A DNA stretch of 64,000 bases from Donghicola mangrovi (GCF_013377535.1 NZ_JABCJE010000002.1:1-64000); one strand, 5' to 3'; numbered from the stretch's first letter, positions 36,734-46,965 are shown. The notes: generated by a model from the letters alone, not told the origin. Made by a program: numbers and translations.

Positions 36734-36814
36734 GGCGTTCCGTCTTGACTGCTTGGCCCTACGGCATACGCCAGCCCCCAGCCGCTGCCAAGCCTATTCC
36801 CCCATCCCCCATGA

Positions 36815-36849
36815 TCACAAAAACAACGGGCGCAGCCTTCGCCGCGCCC
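36815..36849 (-). terminator. Probable terminator of the aglR-bgl-glk operon
   Basis: GGGCGC (36828-36833) and GCGCCC (36844-36849) form a stem that, read on the minus strand, is followed by GTTGTTTTTG. It is about 65 bases after the glk stop. Confidence 0.6.
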
Positions 36850-36913
36850 TGTCTTTCTGCTTTGTTTAAATACTCACGGCACGACAGGCACCACAGGCAC
36901 CCACCCAACCCCC

Positions 36914-37891
36914 TCAGTGCGGCCGCTTCAACAAGTCCTGCAAGTGCGAGGCACAGCCCGTCAGCGCCGCGAAATCATCCTCGACCAGCCAGATGCCGAA
37001 TTGGTCGACGAAATCGCCAAACCGTCCCAGATCGCGGAAGCTCTCTTCGAACCCCATCTTGTCCATTAGCGGGGCAAAGGCCCGCGATACGCCGCCGATC
37101 AGGTAAATCCCGCCAAAGGGCAGCAAGGTCAGCGCCAAATTCCCGCACACGCTGCCCATGATCTGGACAAAGTGACGGGCGGTCTCGGTCGCTAGGGGAT
37201 CGCTGCCATCCTCGACGCGCTTCATGATCTCGGCGGGCTCCAGAACCTGCTTCTCACCTGCCTCAGAGGACAGCCATTCATAAATACGTGCCACACCGCG
37301 ACCCGACATGACCTCCTCGACCGAGGGGAAGCCGTGGTGCTTTTCGATGTACTGGCACAGACGCAGGTTGTCGTCGTTGCGCACGGCCAGCAGGGGGTGG
37401 CCAGCCTCGGCGGGCGGAACCAAGGTACCCGCGGCGCTGTGATAGACCGGCGCGATGTTCATGCCGGTGCCGATGCCCACGATCAGCATGGCCGCGCTGG
37501 GGCTGGCCTCGTGGCCTTTGCGCAGGTTGGTCAGGGCTTCGGGCTTCAGAAAGGGCAGGGCGTGACCCTGCGCCTGCATATCGTTCAGGGTGGCAATGAC
37601 AGACGCACCCGTTGCCGCCGCCAGATCATCCTTGTCGAAGACCCACGACAGGTTGGTCATCTCGACCCGACCGTCGCGCACGGGGCCAGCGGCGGCCACA
37701 CAGCAGGCTTCGGGCTTGGCCTCGGGATGCTCGGCCAGAAACCGCTCCAGCAGGGGCGGAAAGTTCGGCTCGCCCGCATTTTTGTAGCGGGTGATGGTGT
37801 CGTGCAGGATCTCGGTGCCCCGCGCCAGTGCGATGCGCGTGTTGGTGCCGCCAATGTCGGCGACAATGCTCAGGGGGGCCGTGTGGTCCAT
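36914..37891 (-). CDS. glk: Glucokinase
   Basis: A 325-residue ATP-dependent glucose kinase: VADIGGTNTRIALA (phosphate loop), LNDMQAQGHALP, and LIVGIGTGMNIAPVY. It converts glucose released by the neighbouring glucosidases to glucose 6-phosphate. The ATG at 37891 has GAGGA eight bases ahead; a TTG at 37906 would add five residues. It is the third gene of a minus-strand unit with aglR and the GH1 gene. Confidence 0.92.
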   Translation of the reverse strand: MDHTAPLSIVADIGGTNTRIALARGTEILHDTITRYKNAGEPNFPPLLERFLAEHPEAKPEACCVAAAGPVRDGRVEMTNLSWVFDKDDLAAATGASVIATLNDMQAQGHALPFLKPEALTNLRKGHEASPSAAMLIVGIGTGMNIAPVYHSAAGTLVPPAEAGHPLLAVRNDDNLRLCQYIEKHHGFPSVEEVMSGRGVARIYEWLSSEAGEKQVLEPAEIMKRVEDGSDPLATETARHFVQIMGSVCGNLALTLLPFGGIYLIGGVSRAFAPLMDKMGFEESFRDLGRFGDFVDQFGIWLVEDDFAALTGCASHLQDLLKRPH

Positions 37892-37923
37892 TCTGTCCGT
37901 CCTCAAGAGGTCTGCGGTGGGTG

Positions 37924-39249
37924 CTATTGTGATAGCGCTAACTTGAGCGCGTGATAGGACGATTTGGGCGTCCGCTTCAAGCTCTCAAAGTCCACATGCA
38001 CCAGACCGAACCGCTTTTCATAGCCCAAAGACCATTCGTAGTTGTCCAGTAGCGACCAGCAGAAATAGCCGCGCACGGGGCAGCCCTCGGTGATGGTTTC
38101 GCGCAGGGCCGACAGGTGGGCATCCAGATAGGCGATGCGGTTCTGGTCGTTGACCTCTCCGCCGATCACGTGGTCTGCGTTCGCCATGCCGTTTTCGGTG
38201 ATGTAGATGGGCAGATCGCCGGTATATTCGCGCGTCATGCGGCGGACGAAATCGGCCAAGCCTTGGGGGTATATCTCCCATCCCATCTGGGTGCGGGGCA
38301 GGGCGCCGGTGTGCTCGGACAGGCTGGGCCAAGGGGCATCGGGCGCGGCCTCGATCCGCTTGCAGGTATAGTAGTTCAGCCCGACCCAATCCAGCGGCTG
38401 GGCGATCAGGTCAAAGTCATTCTGCCAGCCGTCGGGCAGGTGGGGCTCCAGCCCCTCCAGGACCGTTTCGGGGTATTGGCGTTTGAAGATGCCTTCGACA
38501 AAGAAGCGGTTGTAGTAACCGTCATAGCGCTGAGCGGCGCGGAAGTCGGCCTCGGACCCCGAATGGGGGATCGGCCATTCCATGTTGAACACCCCGCCAA
38601 GGTTCTGCATCCCCAGACCGCGCATCACCTGAATGGCGGTGCCGTGGGCGGTCAGGACGTGGTGCATGGCGCGGGCGGTGGCGCGGATGTCGCGCAGGCC
38701 CGGCGCGTGGATGCCCATAAAGTGGCTTAGCCAGCCCACGCACCACGGCTCGTTGATCGGGGCGACCGAATGCATCCGGTCCCCGATGCGGCCCATGATG
38801 ACCTCGGTAAAGTCACCGAACCACTTGGCAATATCCGCATTCCGCCAGCCGCCCATGTCCGCCAGCGCCGAGGGCAGTTCCCAATGATAAAGGGTCGCGC
38901 AGGGCTTCAGGCCCCGCTCCAGCATGGCGTCGGTCAGGCGGTCATAGAAGTCCAGCCCCTCGGGGTTGGGGGTGCCGCGTCCTTCGGGCAGGACCCGCGC
39001 CCATGACGTGGAAAAGCGGTAGGCGTCAAAGCCCGCCGCCTGCATCAGGTCCAGATCCTCTTCGAAGCGGTGATAGTGGTCGCAGGCAATCGCGCCGTTT
39101 TCGCTGCGCACCACATTGCCCGGTGTGGCGGCGAAACTGTCCCAATGGGTCGGCCCCGCACCGCCAAAGCTGTGGCCTTCGATCTGGTAGCTGGACGTGG
39201 CCGCGCCAAAGGTGAAATTGCGCGGGAAATCACTGCGTTTGAACTTCAT
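37924..39249 (-). CDS. Beta-glucosidase-type glycoside hydrolase, family GH1
   Basis: A 441-residue GH1 enzyme of the cytoplasm. The acid/base Glu is in PINEPWCVG and the nucleophile Glu in ITENGMAN. FTFGAATSSYQIEGH at the start and SLLDNYEWSLGYEKRFGLVHVD at the end are family marks. It starts six bases after aglR and precedes glk, so it should supply glucose from beta-glucosides alongside the alpha-glucoside pathway. There is no signal peptide. Confidence 0.93.
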   Translation of the reverse strand: MKFKRSDFPRNFTFGAATSSYQIEGHSFGGAGPTHWDSFAATPGNVVRSENGAIACDHYHRFEEDLDLMQAAGFDAYRFSTSWARVLPEGRGTPNPEGLDFYDRLTDAMLERGLKPCATLYHWELPSALADMGGWRNADIAKWFGDFTEVIMGRIGDRMHSVAPINEPWCVGWLSHFMGIHAPGLRDIRATARAMHHVLTAHGTAIQVMRGLGMQNLGGVFNMEWPIPHSGSEADFRAAQRYDGYYNRFFVEGIFKRQYPETVLEGLEPHLPDGWQNDFDLIAQPLDWVGLNYYTCKRIEAAPDAPWPSLSEHTGALPRTQMGWEIYPQGLADFVRRMTREYTGDLPIYITENGMANADHVIGGEVNDQNRIAYLDAHLSALRETITEGCPVRGYFCWSLLDNYEWSLGYEKRFGLVHVDFESLKRTPKSSYHALKLALSQ

Positions 39250-39255
39250 AACCTG

Positions 39256-40284
39256 TCACTCGATGGGGGCGGGACCGGTGGAGCCGCCGATAATCAGATC
39301 GGCCTCCAGAAGCTTGTGCTCGGGTCCGGCCTCGGGGTTTTCAATGTGGGAAATCAACATGTCCGCCGAAAGCCGCCCTGCCTGACGCACCGAGGAGCGG
39401 GTGGCGGTAAAGATCGGAATGCTGTCCCCGTTGCGCAGGTAGGACAGGTCGTCGTCAAAGGTAATCACGGAAACGTCACGAGCCATGCGCAGGCCTGCCT
39501 CGTCCAACGCGCGGCGAACCCCCAGCGCGGCGATAAAGCTGGCCACCACAACGGAGGTTGGCGGCGTCTCCAGTGCCAGCATGGCCTGCATGGCGTGGTG
39601 GCCGTTCAGCTCGTTCATCTCGCCCGCGTGCATGTAGTCGGGGTCGGGGGTGACCCCGGCGGCGGTCAGGGCGGCCTCGAACCCCGCGCGGCGGCGGTGG
39701 GCAAAGTCCATATGCTCAAGCCCGTTGATCAGCCCGATCCGGCGGTGCCCCAGCGACAGCAGGAATTCCCCCGCGCGGCGAAAGGCGCTGGCGTTGTTCA
39801 CATCGACCCAGCTATACGGGGTCTCGATTTCACTGGCGCGGCCGTGGACCACAAAGGGCAGGCCCAGTTCCTGAAGCAGGGGAATGCGCGGGTCGTTCAT
39901 CAGGGGGCCGTGCACGATGATGCCGTCGACGCTGCCGCGGCTTTTCATGTCGCGGTAGATGTCCTCTTCGTTCTGGTCGTCCACGATAGTCAGCTTCATG
40001 TCGTAACCGGCGGCCGAATACCGCTCGCCCGCGCCGGCGATGAAGTCCGCGAACACGGGGTTCACCATTTCATGCTGGGTGGACAGGGGGATGACGTGGC
40101 CGATGGTCATGGACCGCCCCCGCGCCAGACGCTGCGCCCCCACGTTCGGCTGGTAATTATGCTTGCGCGCGGCTTGCTGCACGCGCAGCCGGGTGCTTTC
40201 GGCAACCTCGGGGTAGCCGTTCAAGGCACGGCTCACAGTTGTCTGGGAGAGCCCCAGTAATTCCGAGAGTTGTTTCAGGTTCAT
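39256..40284 (-). CDS. aglR: LacI-family transcriptional regulator of alpha-glucoside use
   Basis: A 342-residue repressor. The helix-turn-helix LKQLSELLGLSQTTVSRALNGYPEVAESTRLRV is followed by a hinge and a sugar-binding domain (SMTIGHVIPLST...FIAALGVRRALDEAGL). The frame extends to 40326, but the family begins at MNLKQL (40284). It is divergent from aglEFGAK, in the same arrangement as agl loci of rhizobia and roseobacters. It probably binds the palindrome at 40478-40493. Confidence 0.9.
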   Translation of the reverse strand: MNLKQLSELLGLSQTTVSRALNGYPEVAESTRLRVQQAARKHNYQPNVGAQRLARGRSMTIGHVIPLSTQHEMVNPVFADFIAGAGERYSAAGYDMKLTIVDDQNEEDIYRDMKSRGSVDGIIVHGPLMNDPRIPLLQELGLPFVVHGRASEIETPYSWVDVNNASAFRRAGEFLLSLGHRRIGLINGLEHMDFAHRRRAGFEAALTAAGVTPDPDYMHAGEMNELNGHHAMQAMLALETPPTSVVVASFIAALGVRRALDEAGLRMARDVSVITFDDDLSYLRNGDSIPIFTATRSSVRQAGRLSADMLISHIENPEAGPEHKLLEADLIIGGSTGPAPIE

Positions 40285-40441
40285 AAGCTTACGTTCAGCC
40301 AAAGCGATTTGGATCGTTTGGACCATACGGGCGTTTCATCCCCACGTCAAAGCCCTGTTTTTTCTGCACCTGGCGTGCTGCGATGCATCATAAATGCCCA
40401 CGCATAAACGGGCAGTTGCGCTTGTGTCCGGATGAAGGGCG

Positions 40442-40493
40442 TTGACAGGTGTTACAGATTGGCGCAGGTTTGCCGCATTCAAAGCGCTTTGAA
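40442..40493 (+). promoter_or_regulatory. Promoter and LacI-type operator ahead of aglE
   Basis: TTGACA at 40442-40447 is a -35 box, with a weak -10 (about 40465-40470) 17 bases later. The perfect 16-bp palindrome TTCAAAGCGCTTTGAA at 40478-40493 has the CG-centred form used by LacI-family repressors and overlaps the expected transcript start, which suits repression by AglR. Confidence 0.75.
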
Positions 40494-40540
40494 ATGATCT
40501 GGGGAATCGTTCAAGCGTTTGGACTCTTGGGAGGATGGAA

Positions 40541-41893
40541 ATGAAAAAGGTACTTTTCGCGGGCGTTGCTGCCTCGGCGATGGTTTCGGGCAGCGCCTAT
40601 GCGCAACACCTGATGTTCAAGCCCGGCGAGGGCGATTTTCACTGGGACAGCTATCAGGCCTTTGCCGATGCAAACGACCTGAGCGGCCAGACTGTTACGA
40701 TCACTGGCCCCTGGACCGGCAATGAAAAGGAACGCGTCGAAGCCGTGTTCGATTATTTCGAGGCCGCCACCGGCGCGACCGTGGAATATTCGGGCTCTGA
40801 CAGCTTTGAACAGGATATCGTGATCTCGGCCGAGGCGGGCTCTGCCCCCAACATCGCCGTGTTCCCCCAGCCCGGTCTTGCAGCGGATATGGCGAAGCGC
40901 GGCCTGCTGACCCCGCTGCCTGAAGGCACTGCGGCTTGGGTCAAGGACAACTTTGCCGCCGGTCAGTCCTGGGTGGATTTGGGCACCTATGCGGACAAGG
41001 ACGGCAACGACCAGCTGTTTGGCATGTTCTACCGCGCCGACCTGAAGTCGCTGGTCTGGTACGTCCCCGAAGCCTTCGAAGAGGCAGGCTACGAGATCCC
41101 CAAATCGATGGAAGAGTTGAAGGCCCTGACCGAGCAGATCGTGGCTGACGGTGGCACCCCGTGGTGCATCGGTCTGGGTTCGGGCGCCGCGACCGGCTGG
41201 CCCGCCACCGACTGGGTCGAAGACCTGATGCTGCGCACCCAGCCCGCGTCGGTCTATGACCAGTGGGTCAAGAACGAGATCCCCTTCAACGATCCCGCAG
41301 TCATCGGCGCGATCAACGAATTCGGCTGGTTCGCCAAGGGCGAGGGCTTTGCCGATGGCGGCCCCGAGGGCGTGGCCTCGACCGACTTCCGCGACAGCCC
41401 GACCGGCCTGTTTGCCCTGCCGCCCAAGTGCTACATGCACCGTCAGGCGTCGTTCATTCCGGCCTTCTTCCCCGAAGGCACCAAAGTCGGCGAGGACGTG
41501 GATTTCTTCTACTTCCCCAGCTACGCGGACAAGGATCTGGGCAACCCGGTTCTGGGCGCGGGCACTCTGTTCGCGATCACCAAGCCGTCGGACGCCACCA
41601 ACGTGCTGCTCGATTTCATGAAACTGCCGATCGCCCACGAGGCATGGATGGCGCAGGGCGGGTTCCTGACCGCTCATGCGGGTGTGAACACCGCGCTCTA
41701 TAACACCGACAGCGAACGCGCCATGGGCGAGATCCTGCAGGGCGCGACCACCTTCCGCTTTGACGGGTCGGACCTGATGCCCGGCGAGATCGGTGCAGGC
41801 GCCTTCTGGACCGGCATGGTCGACTACACCACCGGCAAGAGCGCCGAGGACGTGACCGCCGCCATTCAGGCCCGCTGGAACGAAATCAAGTAA
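40541..41893 (+). CDS. aglE: Alpha-glucoside ABC transporter, substrate-binding protein
   Basis: A 450-residue periplasmic binding protein with signal peptide MKKVLFAGVAASAMVSGSAYA. The mature part is a family-1 solute-binding fold (VTITGPWTGNEKERVEAVFDYFEAATG). It binds maltose, sucrose or trehalose-type sugars in the agl family. An ATG at 40535 overlaps the ribosome site GGGAGG, so the ATG at 40541 is used. It is the first gene of aglEFGAK. Confidence 0.93.
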   Translation: MKKVLFAGVAASAMVSGSAYAQHLMFKPGEGDFHWDSYQAFADANDLSGQTVTITGPWTGNEKERVEAVFDYFEAATGATVEYSGSDSFEQDIVISAEAGSAPNIAVFPQPGLAADMAKRGLLTPLPEGTAAWVKDNFAAGQSWVDLGTYADKDGNDQLFGMFYRADLKSLVWYVPEAFEEAGYEIPKSMEELKALTEQIVADGGTPWCIGLGSGAATGWPATDWVEDLMLRTQPASVYDQWVKNEIPFNDPAVIGAINEFGWFAKGEGFADGGPEGVASTDFRDSPTGLFALPPKCYMHRQASFIPAFFPEGTKVGEDVDFFYFPSYADKDLGNPVLGAGTLFAITKPSDATNVLLDFMKLPIAHEAWMAQGGFLTAHAGVNTALYNTDSERAMGEILQGATTFRFDGSDLMPGEIGAGAFWTGMVDYTTGKSAEDVTAAIQARWNEIK

Positions 41894-41992
41894 AACACCG
41901 CTCACTGCCCCCGCTGCCATGCGCGGCGGGGGACACCTGATCGGGGGCGCGAATGGCCCCCACATTTTCCCGCAACGCCAAGGAGCCAAGCC

Positions 41993-42970
41993 ATGGGTCC
42001 GCTCATGCAGGGTGTGCTGACGATCTTTGTCGGGGTCTTCGGCTGCGTCGCCTATTATTATTTCTCGAACCTCTTTCTGGATCGCGTGCTGTATCCCGCC
42101 CGTGGGGATGACGCCGGTCGCAACATCAACCGCGCGAATGCGGTGCGGCCCTGGTTGTTCCTGTTTCCGGCGCTGTTCGCGCTGTCGCTCTACTTGGTTT
42201 ATCCGGTGGTCGGCAGTTTCTGGCGCTCGCTATTCGATCGCAGCGGTGACGCGTTTGTCGGCTTTCAGAACTACCGTAGCCTAGGCGCTGACCCCGAGTT
42301 CCGCTCTGCCGTGGTGAACAACTTCCTGTGGGTGCTGGTGGTGCCTGCGGCGTCCACGTTCCTTGGGCTGATCGTGGCGCAGCTGACGGACCAGCTGAAA
42401 TGGGGCGGGGTGGCGAAATCGCTGATCTTTATGCCCATGGCGATCAGTTTCGTCGGAGCCTCGCTGATCTGGAAGTTCGTCTATGCCAATGACCCGAATA
42501 TCGGCTTGCTGAATGCGATCCGAGGGGCGTTTGGTGCACCATCGCTTGACCCGCTGCAATTGCCGTTCTGGAACAACTTTTTCCTGATGGTGATCCTGAT
42601 CTGGATCCAGACCGGCTTTGCGATGGTGATCCTGTCTGCGGCCCTTCGCGGCATCCCCGAAGAAACGGTCGAGGCCGCCATCTTGGATGGTGCGAACCCC
42701 TTCCAGATTTTCTTCAAGATTCAGGTGCCGCAGATCATGGGCACGATTGTGGTGGTGTGGACCACGATCACCATTCTGGTGCTCAAGGTTTTCGACATTG
42801 TCTACACCATGACCGGCGGCAATTTCGGCACGCAAATCCTGCCGAGCTACATGATGGAATACATGTTCCGCGATGACGGGCGCGCGACGGCGGTGGCCTT
42901 TGTGATCATGATTTTGGTGCTGCCTGTCATGATCTGGAACATCCGGCAAGCCCGCAAAGAACTGCGCTAA
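41993..42970 (+). CDS. aglF: Alpha-glucoside ABC transporter, permease
   Basis: A 325-residue inner-membrane permease of the MalF/UgpA type. There are about eight hydrophobic segments, starting with LTIFVGVFGCVAYYYFSNLF, and the cytoplasmic EAA loop ETVEAAILDGANPFQIFFKI contacts the ATPase. AAGGAG precedes the ATG. It pairs with AglG 13 bases downstream. Confidence 0.93.
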   Translation: MGPLMQGVLTIFVGVFGCVAYYYFSNLFLDRVLYPARGDDAGRNINRANAVRPWLFLFPALFALSLYLVYPVVGSFWRSLFDRSGDAFVGFQNYRSLGADPEFRSAVVNNFLWVLVVPAASTFLGLIVAQLTDQLKWGGVAKSLIFMPMAISFVGASLIWKFVYANDPNIGLLNAIRGAFGAPSLDPLQLPFWNNFFLMVILIWIQTGFAMVILSAALRGIPEETVEAAILDGANPFQIFFKIQVPQIMGTIVVVWTTITILVLKVFDIVYTMTGGNFGTQILPSYMMEYMFRDDGRATAVAFVIMILVLPVMIWNIRQARKELR

Positions 42971-42982
42971 GGGGTTGGGATA

Positions 42983-44119
42983 ATGGAACATATTGCAGGA
43001 CATAAACCCGCTCTGACTTGGATCGTGCGCATCTGTGTGACGATCTTGGTGGTGTTGTGGCTTATCCCGACCGTGGGCCTTTTGGTGTCGTCGTTCCGGG
43101 ATCGTGACGACATCTCTGCCAGCCCGTGGTGGCAGGCGCCGTTTCCGGCCGAGCAGACCTTTGCGACCCGTATCGCGGGGGACGCGGTGCAGCAGGCGGA
43201 CGGCTATCTGCTGACCGGCGACATCCACGATCTGCCCGAGGCGAACGGCGCAGGCCGCATCACCGCCTTTGGCGTCAGCCGGTCCGCCCCCACGGGGATC
43301 GCTGCCGGAGATACCACCGATCTGCCCAAGGGCGGCACCCTGACCGTGCACCCAGATGGCAGCTTTGAAATGCTGACCCCCGAGGCCCCCGATGCCAAAG
43401 GCCAGCGCCTGTACTTTGCCGCCGAGGTGCCCCCCGAATTCACCACCGCGAACTATGAAAGCGTGCTCTATGCGAACGGGATGGCGCAGGCGTTCATCAA
43501 CACCTTCACCGTGACCATTCCGGCGACCATCATCCCGATCCTGATCGCGGCCTTTGCGGCCTATGCGCTGGCGTGGATGGAGTTTCCGGGTCGCGGCCTG
43601 ATCATCGCGGGCATCGTCGGCCTCTTGGTGGTGCCGCTGCAACTGGCCTTGGTTCCGCTGCTACGGCTGCACAACGACATCGGCATCGGCCAAAGTTTTG
43701 TCGGCATATGGCTGGCGCATACGGGCTTTGGTCTGCCATTGGCCATCTACCTGCTTCGCAACTACATGGCGGGACTGCCCAAGGACATCATCGAAGGCGC
43801 CAAAGTCGACGGCGCCACCGATTTCCAGATTTTCACCCGCATCATCCTGCCGCTCAGCTTTCCGGCGCTGGCCTCGTTCGCGATCTTCCAGTTTCTGTGG
43901 ACATGGAACGATCTCTTGGTGGCCAAGGTTTTCCTACCGTCCGACAGCGAAAGCTGGGTGATGACCCGCAAGATCGCCGACGACCTTCTGGGCTCGCGCG
44001 GCGGGGACTGGGGCATTCTGGCGACGGCGGCCTTTGTCTCGATCGCGGTGCCGATCGCGGTGTTCTTCCTCATGCAACGCTACCTGGTCCGCGGCCTTCT
44101 GGCCGGATCGGTCAAGTAA
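42983..44119 (+). CDS. aglG: Alpha-glucoside ABC transporter, permease with periplasmic insert
   Basis: A 378-residue permease. After the first membrane helix (residues 14-38) comes an insert of about 110 residues (to around 150), probably periplasmic, which is characteristic of AglG and makes it longer than MalG. Five further helices follow and the EAA loop reads DIIEGAKVDGATDFQIFTRI. It is encoded immediately after aglF. Confidence 0.93.
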   Translation: MEHIAGHKPALTWIVRICVTILVVLWLIPTVGLLVSSFRDRDDISASPWWQAPFPAEQTFATRIAGDAVQQADGYLLTGDIHDLPEANGAGRITAFGVSRSAPTGIAAGDTTDLPKGGTLTVHPDGSFEMLTPEAPDAKGQRLYFAAEVPPEFTTANYESVLYANGMAQAFINTFTVTIPATIIPILIAAFAAYALAWMEFPGRGLIIAGIVGLLVVPLQLALVPLLRLHNDIGIGQSFVGIWLAHTGFGLPLAIYLLRNYMAGLPKDIIEGAKVDGATDFQIFTRIILPLSFPALASFAIFQFLWTWNDLLVAKVFLPSDSESWVMTRKIADDLLGSRGGDWGILATAAFVSIAVPIAVFFLMQRYLVRGLLAGSVK

Positions 44120-44147
44120 CACTCTGAATACGAAAGACGTTTCCGAA

Positions 44148-45785
44148 ATGGTTCACCTGAGCAAATCCCAAAACCCCGACTGGTGGCGCGGCGCTGTCAT
44201 CTATCAGATTTACCCCCGCAGCTATCAGGACAGCAACGGCGACGGGGTGGGCGACCTCCTGGGGATCGTCCAGCGGCTGCCCTACATCGCCTCGCTTGGG
44301 GTGGATGCGATCTGGATTTCGCCGTTCTTCACATCCCCGATGAAGGACTTCGGCTATGACGTCAGCGATTACTGCGACGTGGACCCGATGTTCGGGACGC
44401 TGGCTGATTTCGACGCGGTGATCGAGACCGCCCACCAGTATGGCATCAAGGTGCTGATCGATCTGGTGATGTCGCACACCTCGGACCAGCACCCTTGGTT
44501 CGTCGAAAGCCGTGAAAGCCGCGAGAACCCCAAATCCGACTGGTACGTCTGGACCGACCCCAAAGAGGACGGCACGCCCCCGAACAACTGGCTGTCGATC
44601 TTTGGCGGGCCCGCGTGGCAGTGGGACGCGCGCCGCGAGCAGTATTATCTGCACAACTTCCTTGTGTCCCAGCCCGACCTGAACTTCCACAACCCCGATG
44701 TGCAGGACGCCGTTCTGGCCGCTGCCCGTTTCTGGCTGGAGCGGGGCGTGGATGGCTTCCGTCTGGACACGATCAACTTCTACTTCCACGACTCCGAACT
44801 GCGGTCGAACCCGGCGCTGCCCAAGGATCAGCGGAACGACACCATCGCGCCTTCGGTGAACCCCTATAACCACCAGCGGCATCTGTATTCCAAGAACCGT
44901 CCCGAAAATCTGGACTTCCTCAAGCGGTTCCGTGCGCTGCTGGACGAATTCCCCGGCGCAGCCGCCGTGGGCGAGGTTGGTGACGCGCAGCGCGGTCTGG
45001 AAATCATGGGCGAATACACCCGTGACGGCGAAGGCGTGCAGATGTGCTATGCCTTCGAGTTTCTGGAAAAAGACCTGCTGACCCCCGAAAAAGTCGTCCG
45101 CGTTCTGTCCCACGTGGACGAGGTCGCCGCCGATGGTTGGGCCTGCTGGGCCTTTTCGAACCACGACGTGGTGCGCCATGCCTCGCGTTGGAGCCTGACC
45201 CCCGCCGCGCAGCGCCTCTATGCGACCTTGTTGATGACCGTGCGCGGATCGGCCTGCATCTATCAGGGCGAAGAGTTGGGCCTGCCCGAGGCGGATGTGG
45301 CGTTCGAGGACCTGCAAGACCCCTATGGCATCGAGTTCTGGCCCGAGTTCAAAGGCCGCGATGGCTGCCGCACGCCGATGGTCTGGAACGGGGCCGAGCA
45401 GAACGGCGGGTTCTCGACCGCGCCGCGTCCTTGGCTGCCGGTCTCGGGCGAGCATCTGTCCCGCGCCGTGGCCGAGCAGGAAAGTGACCCCGCCGGATTG
45501 CTGCACCACTATCGCCGCGTGATCGCGACCCGCCACGCCCATCCGGCGCTGGTCAAGGGCTCTCATGCGGACCTGCGGGTGGATGGCAGTGTCCTGAGCT
45601 TCACCCGTACCGACGGGGACGAGACGGTGTTCTGCGCCTTTAACATGTCGGACACGCCCGCGACCATCGACGGGCCGCAGGGCGACTGGCACACCATCGC
45701 CGCCGAACTGGGCAGCTGCGGTGTGGCGGGCGATGGAAAACTGCATCTGGGTCCGTGGCAGCCCAGCCTGCTGCTGCGCAAGTAA
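44148..45785 (+). CDS. aglA: Alpha-glucosidase, family GH13
   Basis: A 545-residue cytoplasmic alpha-glucosidase that splits the imported sugar. GH13 regions: DLVMSHTSDQHPWF, GFRLDTINFY (nucleophile Asp), the acid/base Glu in AVGEVGD, and FSNHDVVRH. The ATG at 44148 (MVHLSKSQNPDWWRGAVIYQIYP) is the family start; an open frame extends back into aglG but is not similar. There is no signal peptide. Confidence 0.93.
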   Translation: MVHLSKSQNPDWWRGAVIYQIYPRSYQDSNGDGVGDLLGIVQRLPYIASLGVDAIWISPFFTSPMKDFGYDVSDYCDVDPMFGTLADFDAVIETAHQYGIKVLIDLVMSHTSDQHPWFVESRESRENPKSDWYVWTDPKEDGTPPNNWLSIFGGPAWQWDARREQYYLHNFLVSQPDLNFHNPDVQDAVLAAARFWLERGVDGFRLDTINFYFHDSELRSNPALPKDQRNDTIAPSVNPYNHQRHLYSKNRPENLDFLKRFRALLDEFPGAAAVGEVGDAQRGLEIMGEYTRDGEGVQMCYAFEFLEKDLLTPEKVVRVLSHVDEVAADGWACWAFSNHDVVRHASRWSLTPAAQRLYATLLMTVRGSACIYQGEELGLPEADVAFEDLQDPYGIEFWPEFKGRDGCRTPMVWNGAEQNGGFSTAPRPWLPVSGEHLSRAVAEQESDPAGLLHHYRRVIATRHAHPALVKGSHADLRVDGSVLSFTRTDGDETVFCAFNMSDTPATIDGPQGDWHTIAAELGSCGVAGDGKLHLGPWQPSLLLRK

Positions 45786-45809
45786 GCTGAACGGGGAGGA
45801 GGGAACACC

Positions 45810-46907
45810 ATGGCCGATCTGAAACTGACCGAAGTCGCCAAAAGCTACGGCCCCGTGGACGTGCTGAAACACATCAACCTTGAGATCGAGCGCGGCGAGC
45901 TGATCGTCTTTGTCGGGCCGTCGGGCTGCGGGAAATCGACCTTGTTGCGGATGATCGCGGGGCTGGAAAAGATCACCGGCGGCGAGCTGCAAATCGACGG
46001 GCAGGTGGTGAACAACGTGCCGCCCGCGCAGCGCGGGATCGCAATGGTGTTCCAGTCCTATGCGCTTTACCCGCACATGACCGTGCACGAGAACATGTCC
46101 TTTGCGCTGAAGATTGCGGGCAAGTCCAAGGCCGAGATCGACGCCGCCGTGTCCCGCGCGGCCAAGATCCTGCAACTGGAGCCGTACTTGGATCGTCTGC
46201 CCAAGGCCCTGTCCGGCGGTCAGCGCCAGCGGGTGGCGATCGGGCGGTCCATCGTGCGCGACCCCAAGGTGTACCTGTTCGACGAGCCGCTCTCGAACCT
46301 TGATGCCGCTCTGCGGGTGGCGACACGGATCGAGATCGCGCAGCTGAAAGAGCAGATGCCAGACAGCACCATGATTTACGTGACCCACGATCAAGTCGAG
46401 GCGATGACCCTAGCCAGCCGCATCGTCGTGCTGGCGGGGGGCGGGATTGCGCAGGTTGGCACGCCGCTGGAGCTGTATGAACGGCCCGAGAATACCTTTG
46501 TCGCGCAGTTTATCGGCTCGCCGCAGATGAACCTCTTGGGCGGGCGGATCGTGGGGACCGGCGCACAGACCCGCGTGGAACTGCCCGAGGGGCAGGGGAC
46601 CATCCTGTCCAACTATCCCACCCGCGACAGCGATCTGGGCCTGACCGTCGAAGTCGGCATCCGCCCCGAGGATATGCTGCCCACGGACGGTCCCGACTAT
46701 GCCTATGCCGGAGAGGTCGAGATCAAAGAGGCGCTGGGAGAGGTCACCTTGGCCTACTTCAAAAAGCAAAAGCCCGAGCATGATCCAGTGATCGCCAAGC
46801 TGCCCGGTATCCATACGGGCCTGCGCGGACGGGTCATGCACATGACCGCCGATCCCAGCAAGGTGCACCTGTTCAGTAATGGCCGGTCGCTGCTGTATCG
46901 GGACTGA
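45810..46907 (+). CDS. aglK: Alpha-glucoside ABC transporter, ATP-binding protein
   Basis: A 365-residue MalK/UgpC-type ATPase: Walker [10 protein letters not shown], signature [14 protein letters not shown], Walker [13 protein letters not shown], and a C-terminal TOBE-type regulatory domain (about 235-365). It powers AglF/AglG. GGAGGAGGG lies shortly before the ATG. It is the last gene of the operon and is followed by a strong terminator. Confidence 0.94.
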   Translation: MADLKLTEVAKSYGPVDVLKHINLEIERGELIVFVGPSGCGKSTLLRMIAGLEKITGGELQIDGQVVNNVPPAQRGIAMVFQSYALYPHMTVHENMSFALKIAGKSKAEIDAAVSRAAKILQLEPYLDRLPKALSGGQRQRVAIGRSIVRDPKVYLFDEPLSNLDAALRVATRIEIAQLKEQMPDSTMIYVTHDQVEAMTLASRIVVLAGGGIAQVGTPLELYERPENTFVAQFIGSPQMNLLGGRIVGTGAQTRVELPEGQGTILSNYPTRDSDLGLTVEVGIRPEDMLPTDGPDYAYAGEVEIKEALGEVTLAYFKKQKPEHDPVIAKLPGIHTGLRGRVMHMTADPSKVHLFSNGRSLLYRD

Positions 46908-46917
46908 GCCCACAGGA

Positions 46918-46945
46918 AAAAGGCTGGTCGATTGACCAGCCTTTT
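46918..46945. terminator. Bidirectional terminator between aglK and the methyltransferase gene
   Basis: AAAAGGCTGGTC (46918-46929) pairs perfectly with GACCAGCCTTTT (46934-46945) around GATT. It serves both converging units. Confidence 0.88.
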
Positions 46946-46965
46946 GCCGTTTTATCTGGTTTGGC

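Noticed and set aside
44112-46394. 760-codon frame antisense to aglA and aglK
   Set aside because: Shadow frame; aglA and aglK carry all catalytic motifs on the other strand.
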